Assembly (NCBI GenBank): GCA_022497145.1
Contig: MU385861.1
Coordinates: forward strand, 437,934-501,933
DNA from: Rostrohypoxylon terebratum
Taxonomy: Eukaryota > Ascomycota > Sordariomycetes > Xylariales > Hypoxylaceae
Reading direction: 5' to 3'
DNA: 64,000 bases
Part shown: positions 1-10,778 of the stretch, piece by piece
Layout of the letters: each line of letters starts with the position of its first letter
Numbering within the stretch: position 1 is the stretch's first letter
Notes under the pieces: model-generated
Databases searched by the model: none
The model's input: only the letters and a program-made list of their open reading frames with translations
Told to the model about the DNA's origin: nothing
Position numbers and translations under genes: made by a program

Positions 1-114
1 ATCCGAGCTAACGTTCCAATCCGGATGAAGTGTAACGACGACAACTGGACGCACTCGAACAACTCGCTCTCACCGCAAGTTTCTGATGAGCTGTTTGACT
101 CTTTTTCGTTTTGA
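1..114 (+). CDS. 3' end of an unidentified protein-coding gene (partial)
   Basis: Frame 1 is open from the window edge to a TGA at 112-114, while the other two forward frames stop within the first 30 bases. The 37 visible residues are polar and end in a short acidic and aromatic tail (SDELFDSFSF). No family can be recognised from so little. It is probably the last exon of a gene that starts upstream of this window. It could also be a chance open stretch, since 37 codons is short. Sequence upstream of the window would decide. Confidence 0.4.
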   Translation: MRANVPIRMKCNDDNWTHSNNSLSPQVSDELFDSFSF

Positions 115-692
115 AAGTGCACGTTGGATCTCCAACGGCGGCATCTCTCCGCGTGGCATTGTCTCTTCAGATGTTATGTGGTTGGATGCCTAGTGTATGA
201 ATCTCAGGTTACCACGATTCCTTTAGGTTAATGGACTCCCTAAGGATGACAGTTTGCTTTCTTGTTTCCACGTACATATGAGTGATAGTGCCCTTGACTG
301 TGATTTGTGTAGCATGGTAAAGATAAGTTAGGTAAGCATAGCGAAAATCTTGCAGACTGAATTAATACAGCCACCAGTTTGTAGGAACCTTGAAATCGGT
401 ACCTGGGCTGTCCTTGCCCAAGTCCGAGACATCATCCCAACCTGTACACCGATCATAAGTTCAGATGCTCGACAAGTACCATCAAAACAAATCCACCAAT
501 CAAACTTGCAGACCACCCCAAACTCAAACTCCGGTTGGCTCTCCCTTCATGCAGTACATACATGCGGCTACCCGACCCTCAACACCCTCAGGCGCGGCAA
601 AACACTCTTTCTTTTTTCCTTTGCGCCCCAATAACCAGCCACGCGGGAGAAAAGCACCGCTGAATAAAGCGGCGTGACATCGTCGCGTCCCT

Positions 693-711
693 TTAGCCGA
701 AGTCCCTAGCC
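693..711 (-). promoter_or_regulatory. Pair of GGCTAR motifs (XlnR/Xyr1-like sites)
   Basis: TTAGCC at 693-698 and CTAGCC at 706-711 read as GGCTAA and GGCTAG on the minus strand, 13 bp apart. GGCTAR is the known binding consensus of the xylanase regulator XlnR/Xyr1. The pair sits about 430 bp upstream of an acetylxylan esterase start, which is where such sites would be expected. Six-base motifs occur by chance, so function is inferred. Confidence 0.35.
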
Positions 712-968
712 AAGGGCAGATCTCAAGGGAAAAAGCTTGTATAAACGGCAATTTGCGTCACTGGAAGCTATGCTCGCCACGTTTCGAATATTTCCGTACT
801 ATATATATACGACTAATTTCCTGTTGGGGAAGGGAAGTGAATGAAGAATTCATTTCTGTTGCTAGACTTGATGCTACGCTACTTTATCCCGTGCTGATCT
901 GACCAAGAGATCCTCTCCAACCCTAGCATATTAGAAAGTGTAGATCCAGGGGCAAAACCTCGTAGGAT

Positions 969-974
969 GCGGGG
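969..974 (+). promoter_or_regulatory. CreA-type SYGGRG motif
   Basis: GCGGGG fits the carbon catabolite repressor consensus SYGGRG and lies about 170 bp upstream of the acetylxylan esterase start. Carbon repression of this gene class is well known. A single site is weak evidence. Confidence 0.25.
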
Positions 975-1039
975 AATGGAAAGGATGAAAGTTTGTTGCG
1001 TCGTCACGATGGGGCGATTTGCCGGTGCTTGTATATACC

Positions 1040-1049
1040 TATATATATT
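1040..1049 (+). promoter_or_regulatory. TATA-box candidate for the esterase gene
   Basis: A TATATATA run about 95 bp upstream of the ATG at 1145. The distance suits a fungal TATA box with a short 5' leader. Confidence 0.4.
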
Positions 1050-1144
1050 GCTCGCCCGACGTACTCCTCGGAGCGTAGCCTAGAACACTATGTAGACAGC
1101 ATTCTTCATCTTGGATCGTCGCTGTCGTCTCTAGCTAATCAATA

Positions 1145-2072
1145 ATGTTCTCCTCGATTATTTTGGCGAGCCTCATGGCCAGCACGGCCTTGGCGGCCTC
1201 GCTCACGCAGGTGCCGAACTACAATAATAATGCCACATCCAAGGCACAGATGTAAGAACGTCTCTTATCCCTCGCTTTAGTCTAGGCTGATAATAGTCAG
1301 GTATGTGTACAAGCCGGACAACGTAGTTGAAAACCCGCCGCTCGTTGTTGTTATCCACTCGTGCCAATCGTCAGCACAGTCGTACTTTCAAAACAACGCG
1401 ATCCCGTGGAAGTCGGGTTCCGACGGAAAGGGTTACATCACTGTATGGCCGTCCTCGCCCAACAGCGGAACCTGCTGGGATGTGTCGTCGAAGCAGTCCT
1501 TGACTCATCTCGGGGGTGGCGACTCCCAAGCGATCGCCAACATGATCCTATACGCGATCTCCGAGTATGGAGTCGACCCCGAACGGGTTTACGTCACCGG
1601 TGGCAGCAGCGGTGCGATGATGTCTAATGTGCTAGCGGCAACTTATCCGGAGCTCATCAAAGCCGTGTCACTATACAGCGGCGTGGCGGCAGGGTGCTTT
1701 GTCAGCAGCTCCGGAGGAGTAGACCAATGGAATAACAGTTGTAGTGGTGGCCAGTCGCGCGCTACTCCCGAGAAGTGGAAGCAGGTCGTACTTGATATGT
1801 ACCCGGGATACGAAGGGCCTCGACCGAAAATGCAGATCTGGCACGGCAGCGTCGACAGCACCTTGGCACCACAGAACTACCAAGAGGAGATCAAGCAGTG
1901 GACCGCCGTTTTCAATGTAACCCAGGACCCGACAAGCACTGTCGAGAACAGCCCAAAGCAAGGCTATACGACCAGCAATTACGGCGACTTCGTCCAGGGC
2001 ATTTATGCACAAGGCGTTGGGCATAGTGTACCGTCTAATCTGACGGCTAGTGAGGCATGGTTTGGCCTATAA
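1145..2072 (+). CDS. axeA: Acetylxylan esterase, carbohydrate esterase family 1, secreted
   Basis: Removes acetyl groups from the xylan backbone outside the cell, helping xylanases degrade plant walls. There are two exons, 1145-1251 and 1301-2072. The 49-bp intron (GTAAGA..CAG) joins in frame to give 292 residues. The first exon supplies a start codon and a signal peptide of about 18 residues ending in TALAA. The mature part has the CE1/Esterase-PHB fold signatures: VVVIHSCQSSAQ with the oxyanion-hole strand, the nucleophile elbow TGGSSGAMM with serine near residue 138, an aspartate in the WHGSVDSTL segment, and the C-terminal histidine in GVGHSVPS. No carbohydrate-binding module follows, as in the Aspergillus enzymes of about 300 residues. 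XlnR-like and CreA-like sites upstream fit induction by xylan. A feruloyl esterase of the same family is the main alternative. Confidence 0.92.
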
Positions 2073-2456
2073 GATGTTGGCATACTGAATTCAGGGAAAT
2101 TGAATGTCAGACGTGGATATTATGACTAGTTTTGTTAGCATAAATGAAACTAAGGCTGAAGTAATGTTTCCTTACATATATATGTAGATATAGATCAGTC
2201 AAAAAATATTGAAGGGGGTATATATGTAAAGATAAACGCCATCAACCTTACTAAATGTTCTCATCCAGATCCAAAACTTCTATCCTAAATTTGCTCCTGT
2301 GAATAACATTGCAAACACCCTACTAATATAAGACCTATGGATGCGTGTTGTAGATTGTGTAGTTTTATGCTTGTTGCCATGTTGCTGTGCCATGAAATCC
2401 AACTATATGACGTCGTTTCATTCTAGAGATACTAAGAAGGCATCTTTCTAGACCAC
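2073..2456. other. Intergenic, convergent 3' ends
   Basis: AT-rich spacer between the esterase stop and the stop of the minus-strand transcription factor gene. No open frame of note. It presumably contains both 3' UTRs and polyadenylation sites. Confidence 0.6.
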
Positions 2457-4237
2457 TTATGCTGAATTTGATATAGATTCTGTACCGGGGCTGGAGACGC
2501 GGGGGAATGGGTCTAACAATTCACCCAGCTCTGTCACGCTGTGATTGATGGAAACGATTGATGATTTTCGTTTCCATTGGCCATCGTAGATACTGACTTC
2601 CGAACCTTCGTTGTCGAATAGACCTAGGTCTGTCTTCAATCTGGGATCTCTGTCTCTCTCGTATCGGTCCATTTCTGTTGGGGTCCAGTTGCGATTGTTG
2701 ATAAGAAGCTGGGCGATTTCGGTCTTGTCGTTCGTCCTAAGGACCATCTGAGGTACTCGTAGTAGATGTGCCCACTCATCACCGACTTCTTCGCAGATCT
2801 GCTTTATTTCTCGGTCTGCGATGCCACGCATCCACCAGACGTCGGGGGTTAGTTTGGCAAAGCAAAGATGGTGAGCTAGTAAAACTAAAGCACGTGGCCG
2901 GTGTTCTTTAGCAAGTGGAATGAAGTCCTTTGGTATGAAAGCTAAGTATATACAGTTAGTAAGGACTCAATGGCTTTGAGTTCATAATTCTCGTGTCACT
3001 CTTGGGGCAGCGACGGATAATGAAAAAATACGTACTGAAGAAAGTGATTATGCGGAGGTCGAGTATTGGATTGAAGCCATGATCTTTCATCTCCTGGTAG
3101 AGCGATCCAAGGTATTTAAGCATATTATAGTAAGTCTGCTGGTATTTCTCGTCCGCATCACCGGGGTGAATGGAAGCAACCATGAAAAGAAGATTGTTCG
3201 GGATGTAATGTGTGGCCTTCTCAAGGTCTATTGGCGGTCTGTAGAATAGCACGGCCATGCCAGTTTCCTGGAGAACCCGTGGTGAAACGATTTCGACGAT
3301 CAATCCGATTCCTCGCCAGACTTGCATCCAATCTATAACATAAAGTGGCTTCCCATCCGGATCACGGAACATCTGACTGCTCAAAGCAATCATCAGAAGC
3401 GATGTCGCTATCAGGGCAGGAAAGTCAGGAGGCTTTGCCGCTTCTATCGCATCTCGGTAGCCTTTGAACGCTTTAGAGCAATAAGTTGCTGCGCGTTGGA
3501 ACGGAATAGGTTGATTTAAGTTCTGGAGATGCAGTGATGATACTGCCATCAAGCAATTCATGAGGAATGGCGACTTGAAGGCGTGTTTGACCACTTCGAC
3601 TTGAAGCACATGATCGACGACCGCAGATCGTCCACTCTGAATCGAGAAGAACTGGAATCCTGTGGTTGTATAGAACCACAACATTTTCATGTCTAGGGCA
3701 TCTGTCATTTCCCCTGGCCTAAAAAGAGGCTCCGTGACAACAAGCATATTGCTAGTCTCCTGCTCACTGGGTAGCATCGGAGAAGATGCGGAAGACGACA
3801 TCTCGGAATCATTTTTGGAGACGGGGACAAGTGCTGTAGATGCCGCCGCTGTAGTCGGGTATACGCAGTTCTCCTTTCGGAGTCTGCAAGCCTTACATGT
3901 TGGCCTTACTTCATCGCACTTGATTCGGAAATTAGTTTTGGTGGGATCGTTTTAAAATTTCGTCATTCAATGTAATTACCTTCACTTTCCTCTTCTTACA
4001 TTGTTGACATCCGGCTCGTGATTTCTTATGTGGCCTTTTTGTGTGATACGGCTTGTGCGAGTCTGGCCCCTCACTAGAACCTCTGCTAGAATGCCTACTA
4101 GACGGATCAAACTCTAGAGGAGGCCTGAGATGAGTTAAACTTGCATCGCGAACGTCGTCGATGTCGAAGTTCCAATCCAGCTCGTTATTAGAGCAGACAT
4201 CGATGTCTGGCGTATCGACTTCCACGTCATGATCCAT
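2457..4237 (-). CDS. Zn2Cys6 transcription factor, Upc2-like
   Basis: A nuclear DNA-binding regulator. Three exons read downward: 4237-3980, 3918-3036 and 2941-2457, giving 541 residues. The first intron splits the zinc cluster exactly before its third cysteine. The joined motif has the spacing C-x2-C-x6-C-x6-C-x2-C-x6-C (CQQCKKRKVKC, then DEVRPTCKACRLRKENC). The second intron has donor GTACGT and branch TACTAAC. Splicing restores IPKDFIPLAKEHRPRALVLL, which leads to HHLCFAKLTPDVWWMRGIA, a region characteristic of the sterol-uptake-control (Upc2-like) regulators with PF11951-type C-termini. The N-terminus is acidic before a basic run (KRPHKKSR). The target genes cannot be told from the sequence. 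The 781-bp spacer shared with divergent ORC5 is likely its promoter. Confidence 0.85.
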
Positions 4238-5018
4238 TTCGATTGAGTCAATCCAATCGCACAGTGCTTAGTCAACTTTGTTTCATCGTTAGATCGCCAA
4301 GAAACGGTCTCTCCCTTTTTTTTTAATATACAGAAATAAGCGAGATAGGGAATCTGGGAATCTAGAAATCTAGAAATCCGATAGAAAATTAGATACGATT
4401 GATATCGCTTAAGATATAATGCTTGTTAAGTGGTAAAAATAAGGTTCTCGGAATAAAGTCCAGAAATAGAGAAGGATCGCGATTCTGGCGGAGAATTGTG
4501 AGGTATGACCTAGTTGCCTAGAAACCTTTCAGCGCTACTCTGTACGTACTTGTATTATGTACAGATGGATGGATTCGTTACTTGCCTAAGCCACACTACA
4601 ACTTCCAGTTCCCCGTCGCGGTCCATTCGGGGGAGGACCAACGTACTCAAGACCCACTTATTCATCTCTGAGGCACGGAATCTTACTTCGCCCACCTCTT
4701 CGCGCTCCTTCCACACGTTGGACCAGGCTATTGAAACATCAAAGATCCACAAAATGCTTAATAATCCGTTTTGTGCCGGACATACAGTCTTGGCACTGCC
4801 GATCTTCTCATCAATTAAAATATACTTAGGTACTTAAAGAAGTACATATTACATACTACAAAATATCCAATTTGGAAAACGCCATCGTGAATTTGGTGTT
4901 ACCAACCTTGATCCTACGATTGCTGGTAGACCGTAGACGAGACGAGTACAACAATCCATGTATTTGGATCGGATCGGTGGTGAGAAATTAGTCTCTGGTG
5001 TCATCAGAAAGCGAAGCA
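4238..5018. promoter_or_regulatory. Divergent promoter region between the Zn2Cys6 gene and ORC5
   Basis: 781 bp between two divergent start codons. It contains a T-run at 4315-4325 and repeated TCTAGAAATC-type words near 4360-4380. Open frames within 4514-4837 lack any family feature. No defined operator is recognised. Confidence 0.5.
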
Positions 5019-6570
5019 ATGGCGAGCATATTCGAGCTCCCGGACGATCTCCTTGCAACCCTCATCGAAAGCTTCCCATGTCGTGATGCCCAGATTCGAG
5101 CTCTTGCGACGCTGCTGTATCCTAGAGCCGCCCCATGCCGTAATCTAATTGTCCATGGCACTGAAGCTACAGGCAAGAGTGCTGTCACCTCTCGGCTCCT
5201 CGAAGCCTTATCCTCGTCTCGTACGGACACCGACGATTCTCTTCTCAACTACGCGATTGTTAAATCCGCCGAGTGCGTAACAGCGCGACATCTTTTCGAG
5301 AGAACCATCGGCTCTGTAGCAGATGCTTTACAACCAGAAGGGAATGGATCAGTTGGGCGTTGCGAGACGCTCGCGGCGCTCACAGTCGAGCTAACCAAGC
5401 TGCTTAAATATGACCAGCGCCACGACAAGAACTGGAGATTTGTGCTAGTCTTCGATGATATAGATCACCAACGAGATGCGCCGCCTACCATGTTACCTGC
5501 TCTTGCTAGGCTATCCGAGATTGTACGCGTTTTCCCTCACTGGAGGCACCTATCGTAGTAGATTATGCTAACACGCGACCCCCCAGATACCCAATCTAAC
5601 AACAGTATTCATCCTCACCGCCCCATCTCCCTCCCTCCTCCGCGTCTCCTCGACACCCCAGCTCTACTTCCCACCGTACACGAAATCCGAGTACGTAGCG
5701 ATCCTCTCGCGTCCACCATACACGCCCTCGGCACTCCCGAACACCACAGCGCAGGAAACAACAGACCTATGGACGCGCTTCGCAGCCGCAGTCCACGACG
5801 CCCTCTCCAAACCCGCCTCCCGCACGCTCCCAGGCCTCGCGCGCTCCTGCTCCGCCCTATGGCCACGCTTCACGGCCCCCATAGCAGCAGGCACGTACCG
5901 CGCGCGCGAGTTTACCAAGCTCCTCGTCGCAGCGCGCGCCCACTTCCAAGACGAAAGCGTCCTCGAGCCGGGCATCACGCTCGGCCCAACCTCCAAGCCC
6001 AACGGCACCACGCCGAAACCCTCATCGACAGGCGTGAACGGGACGAAGACGGGCGACAAGGAATGGAGCCGCAGCACGGCGGACCTAGCAACCCTGCTCC
6101 CGCCCACGGCGCGCCTCCTCCTGATCGCCGCCTACCTCGCCTCCCATAACGCCCCGCGCCACGACCAGACCATCTTCAGCACGTGGCACTCGGGCCGCCG
6201 ACGTCGCGGCGGCGGCGGCATAGCCCAGCATACGCGCGTGAGCAAGCGAGGAGCCAAGCACCGCAAGATCGCGCGCAAGCTACTAGGTCCTAGCGCCTTT
6301 GTGCTGGAGCGTATGGTTGCGATCTATGCTGCTACTAGACGTGAGTGGGTCCGTGATAGCGAGTACGAGGATCACGTCGTTGTGGATGGGGATGTGGGTA
6401 TGGCGATAGCGACGCTGTCTAGTTTACGGCTGCTCGTTAGAGTTGGAGGTGCCGGGGGAGGGGATACGATGGATAGGGGGGGCAAGTGGAGGGTGGGTGT
6501 TGGTTGGGAGGTTATTAGGGGCGTGGGACGGAGTATGGGGGTCGAGGTTGAGGAGTGGCTTGTTGAGTAG
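5019..6570 (+). CDS. ORC5: Origin recognition complex subunit 5
   Basis: Subunit of the six-protein ORC that marks replication origins and loads MCM helicase in the nucleus. Two exons, 5019-5522 and 5587-6570, joined across a 64-bp intron (GTACGC, branch TGCTAAC, CCCCCCAG) give 495 residues, close to yeast Orc5 (479). An AAA+ domain starts near the N-terminus. Walker A GTEATGKS is at residues 47-54, Walker B FVLVFDDID is near 145, and LTTVFILTAPS is the sensor-1 strand straight after the splice. The Orc5 C-terminal winged-helix region follows, with LPPTARLLLIAAYLASHN. I use the ATG at 5019; the frame is open slightly upstream but without another ATG. The 3' half is much richer in C and G than its surroundings, so it creates long false open frames in other registers. 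Confidence 0.93.
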
Positions 6571-6915
6571 GTAGGTTGGTGTGAGAAGTGTCGACGATAA
6601 CTATGGATATCATATAAGATGCGGACGCATCTCACATTTATACAGCATATTCACCATGCAATACTTAGCGATTACTTGCGCTCTTCGAAGAGAATAATAA
6701 TATTTTTTTATCTGATTTGTCTATGGTGACAACACGTTTTGTGAATGAGAAGCACCTACGACATATTGCCACCTCCATACCCCGTTTTACCTCGCTAAAC
6801 TCGCCGCCATGCATTCCAATATGACCTCACATTGAATACGTCAAATAGGGTGAAACCATTCCCTTTAATAATACCGGCGTATGCCAGCAGCCCCCAATAA
6901 CCATCTCCTTTTATT
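6571..6915. other. Intergenic, convergent 3' ends of ORC5 and GLC3
   Basis: 345 bp with no gene. It contains the 3' UTRs of two genes that converge here. Nothing else seen. Confidence 0.6.
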
Positions 6916-9434
6916 TTAGGAACTCTCCAGTGCGAGAATCTGTTGTCATATTAGCTTAGTTACTATCCCTAATCACACTCCCCATCGAAGCGGAACTTAC
7001 CAATGCCGTGCGACAAGGGATATACACGTGTGTCCAGTTCTTCCTGCCATTCCACTCCATCGGCGTGGTGAAGAAGCGCGCGTTGTGATCGTTGCGACTG
7101 AAACCACCGAACTCCTTGGCGTCGCTATCGAGCACAATCTTGTATGTACCCGGGACATCTACCCCGATCCTATAATCGGCGAAACTCTGTGTGGTGTGGA
7201 AGTTGAAGATGAACACGCAGCCGGCTCGTTCAAATACGATCACCTTGTCGTTCTCGTTCTTGAGACTAATGTATGCCTGCGGTGAGTGCAACCAACCGTA
7301 GTGCTCTTCCGTCAAGTTCATCTGACGGTCGAACTCGTTAAGGTCCTTGTAGCGTAGTAGGTGATCCTCAGTCAAGTTGAGCTGGCGCCGCGCGTACCAG
7401 AATGAATTGTTGTTACCCTCACGCGGGAAGTCGAGCCATTCTGGGTGGCCAAATTCGTTGCCTTCGAAATTTAGGTAGCCCTCTCCACCGAGACCGTGTG
7501 TTAGTAGTCGGATCATCTTGTGTAACGCCATTCCTCGAGAGATGACTGGGGTTAAGGGCGACAGCGTCGACATGTTAGTGTACATTTCCGCATCGCAGAG
7601 GTGCATCAGTAGTGTCTTGTCGCCCACAAGACTAAAAATTGTGTCAGCTTTCTAAACTTGTGCCTAGACCTGATATTGTACTTACGCTTGGTCGTGACTC
7701 TCGCAGTAAGCGATCGTCTTCTCACCATGTCGTCTGTTAGTGAGAGTCCAGCAGATATTTGATATATCCCAATCTTCGTCTTTCTTTTCCTTGAGAATCT
7801 TGATCCACATATCTGGAATAGCCATCGCCAATCGGTAGTCGAATCCAACTCCACCAAGCGATAGTGGTAAGCATAACGCCGGCATTCCGGACACGTCTTC
7901 TGCTATGGTGATAGTTTCAGGGTATAGGTTGTGAAGCATCTCGTTAGCAATCATTAGATAAACCACAGCCTCCTCGTCAACTGCTGCGCCAAAATACTCG
8001 TGATATCCACCAGAGAAACCACTAAAAGCTATTAGCGGGGAAACGTGAAGTTATAAGGTGCGCGCCGTGTAACTCACGTTCCTATTCCGTGATGAGTGTA
8101 GAGCATGCTGGTCACTCCGTCGAAACGGAAACCATCGAACTGGTACTCGTCCATCCAGAATCTGAGATTGCTGAGCAGAAAACGCATGACTTCATGGCTT
8201 CCATAATTGAATAGCCTAGAATCCCATAGTTCGTGTCTTCCTTTTCCACCTTCGTGAAAGTAGAGGTGATCCGAGCCATCAAATTCGTTAAGGCCGTCAA
8301 GAACGTTCTTGGAGGCATGACTGTGAACAACATCAAGAAGCACGACTAAACCCAAGCCATGAGCGGTGTCAATTAACTCCTTGAGATCCTCGGGTGTGCC
8401 ATATCGGCTACTTGCAGCGAAGAAATTGTTGACCTGGTAGCCGAAGCTAGCATAATAGGCATGCTCCATAATAGCCATGAGCTGAATGACGTTATATCCA
8501 AGATTCTTTATCCTTGGCAACATGTTTTTGGTGAACTCCTTGAACGTCGTGACTCGCTGTTCAGGCGAGGAGATACCCACATGGGCTTCATAGACACGAG
8601 CACTCAATGGCTTCTTAGGTCTCGAGTTCTTGAAGGTGTACTTTTCGGACGCTGGTGGGTTCCAAAAGCGGGAATCATAAGCGGGCGAGACTGAGAGATC
8701 TTGGGTAACATATTTAATCCAAGCAGGCAGACGATCAATTCTTTCTCCTGAAGGTGTTGTCATGGATATCTGTTGCTTCGACTTAGCAAATGAGGAGCTT
8801 GTGGTGCTAACATCAAGTCATGTACCTTTATCTTGGACTTGTGTGGAATAGCCGGTTGTCCGTCCTTCGCGGGAACAGTAATACTCCAGATTCCAAATTC
8901 ATTCTTTGTCATACGATGAGAGCCTCGATTCCAGTCATCTAACAATATGAGGTTAATATGATAAATCGCGATAGCTAATAGGATAATAGGCACTCACTGA
9001 AGTCTCCGATCAGAAAAGCTTCGGTGGCGTTCGGAGCCCATTCTCGGTACACAATGTTGTTATCCTTGTCAACATTTAGGCCAAATATCTCAGTGCCCTA
9101 AGCTCCAGTAAGCAGCTATATTTTTTCATGAACAAACCCTTTAGAAGTCACAACAAACTTTTGAAAACTTGTCTAGTCCACCCTCAAGATCATCGATCTT
9201 CTTAATCCATTCTTGAGCCTTCGCAAATCTTCGTTTTAAGGGCTCTTTGAAAGGCTCCAGCCAAGGATCCAACTGAATGACGCCTATGAAATAAACTGTC
9301 AACTGTCTATCCTACACAAGCACTGCGCCACCGCGGGGTTGAGAGAGAGAAGTCGCACCAGTGCCATCGTTTGGTATTCCTGGCGCGGCGCCAGGACCAA
9401 GAGTATTCGCAGACTTATCGGCCACAGCAGTCAT
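6916..9434 (-). CDS. GLC3: 1,4-alpha-glucan (glycogen) branching enzyme, GH13
   Basis: Transfers alpha-1,4 glucan segments to alpha-1,6 positions during glycogen synthesis in the cytoplasm. Eight exons: 9434-9359, 9283-9159, 9097-8998, 8938-8826, 8769-8078, 8021-7686, 7631-7001 and 6939-6916. They sum to exactly 699 codons including stop (698 residues), the usual size. The N-terminal CBM48-type module (GLNVDKDNNIVYREWAPNA..FLIGDFNDWNR) is followed by the catalytic barrel. Active-site segments are visible: LLDVVHSHAS, the nucleophile aspartate in DGFRFDGVTS, the acid glutamate in ITIAEDVSG, and the third acidic residue in CESHDQ. The last exon is only 24 nt; it supplies the ILALESS ending that completes the conserved RTALILALES tail. 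The tiny last exon and five-exon N-terminus make this an easy gene to misannotate. Confidence 0.95.
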
Positions 9435-10778
9435 AGTGGCGGACTATGGCTTGATACAAGATCGAGGGAAAATGGGTGATCTCAGATGGTGCTGATTCTA
9501 AGTTGTACACAGCTAAGGAACGCCGTTCGAAATTGGGTAGCTAGCTGCTAGGTACCCTATTGATAAGGTTAGGTTGGTCTAGATCTCCCCGCTAAACAGC
9601 CTAGGAAGCTATGAAGGGAGCTGCCTGTTAACTGAAACGTCTGAACAAGAGCAAAGTTACCGAGCCACACAAAGTATCTTCAAGGTTTTCAAGAGTATAG
9701 TTGTTCTTGCCGTTTTGGACGTCTTGGTCCCTTCTTATAGGGAAGAAGAAACTAAATTTACGAACTCTTTCTTTCCTAACTCGTTACGAACATTCTCATG
9801 TGAAAATTGTGAAAATTGTTGCCTTAATGGTGCCTTCTTGAGATGAGGAGAAGAAATTCCAGCCCAAACATACTATTTTAATGACGTCGAGGGGCAAGTC
9901 AAGCTGCAGTAGCACCGTAGTAGTGGATCAATTATTATCTGGCCGATCAATCAGCTATAACTTGCAGCTTCTATCTGCTACAGTTGTATTCGTCTATCAA
10001 CGCGATCTAGGTCAATATTGGATTAGTTATATTGTAATTTTTAATGATAAGCTAGTAGGATGTTGGGCTGAAAAAAAAATACATCGCGTTTGGCGACAAT
10101 GAAAATTGGTAATGCAGGTGCCTGTATATTTCTCATGGTTATCAAAGGTTATCGCCATCTGAAGTTGAATAAGGTTACCTGCAAGCCTTTTTAAAGTCGC
10201 TGGAATGTTTGGACTTTTAAGGCTTTGCGGGGTGTTTGGTTAAGCTCGAGCAGTGGCTAATCGTATTGTACCAAACTTAGCGGAGAGGCTATTCTAATAG
10301 CGGCCGGGATAATAGAGCATAGAGCATTTAAGGGAGAGCTTCCCCGCCAACAACGGCCTACGTAGCAAGGGACGCCCCGCCACATTAGCTAAAAAGACCC
10401 CAACCTTTAAAGCTCATATGCTGGATCATCGCTGCGAGATCTCGCGCGATTTATGTCCGATACAGGAGTGACAACCATACCAACTTTGTCAGCTCTTTGA
10501 TCAGTTAACACATCATACCTACTAGACGATAAATATAATCGAATCAAAACTAATGTTCAACACGGCGACATTGGAATATATATTGAACCCCCTTGAATAG
10601 TTCTTTTGTTTCCATTGGTACCCATGTGGTATACCTTCGTTAATAGGTAGAATAGGTAGACCAAACCTATCCAACCGTCTCACCTAGGTGTAGGCATACA
10701 CACTTATGTGGCGGATTTTGGCATCATTTTCTTGCAAGTAACGGTAGCTGTTTGGAGGCTACCTCCGACAGCGCCAAT
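9435..10778. promoter_or_regulatory. Divergent promoter region between GLC3 and CLPX
   Basis: 1.34 kb separating two divergent starts. A duplicated GTGAAAATT occurs near 9799-9817. An open frame at 9881-10102 has no ATG context or family likeness and is taken as chance. No RNA gene recognised. Confidence 0.5.

Larger units (their letters stand above)
115..1144. other. Intergenic region and promoter of the acetylxylan esterase gene
   Basis: About 1 kb with no convincing gene. Open frames on both strands around 328-751 overlap one another and show no family features or splice logic, so I treat them as chance. The right half carries the regulatory motifs listed separately. A TATA-rich stretch lies about 100 bp upstream of the next start codon. 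Confidence 0.6.

Noticed and set aside
5565..6149. 194-residue open frame in a second register across ORC5 exon 2
   Set aside because: Arg/Pro/His-rich shadow caused by high GC; the ORC5 frame has the family motifs and correct splicing.
9881..10102. 73-residue frame in the GLC3-CLPX spacer
   Set aside because: No protein-like composition and no splice partners.
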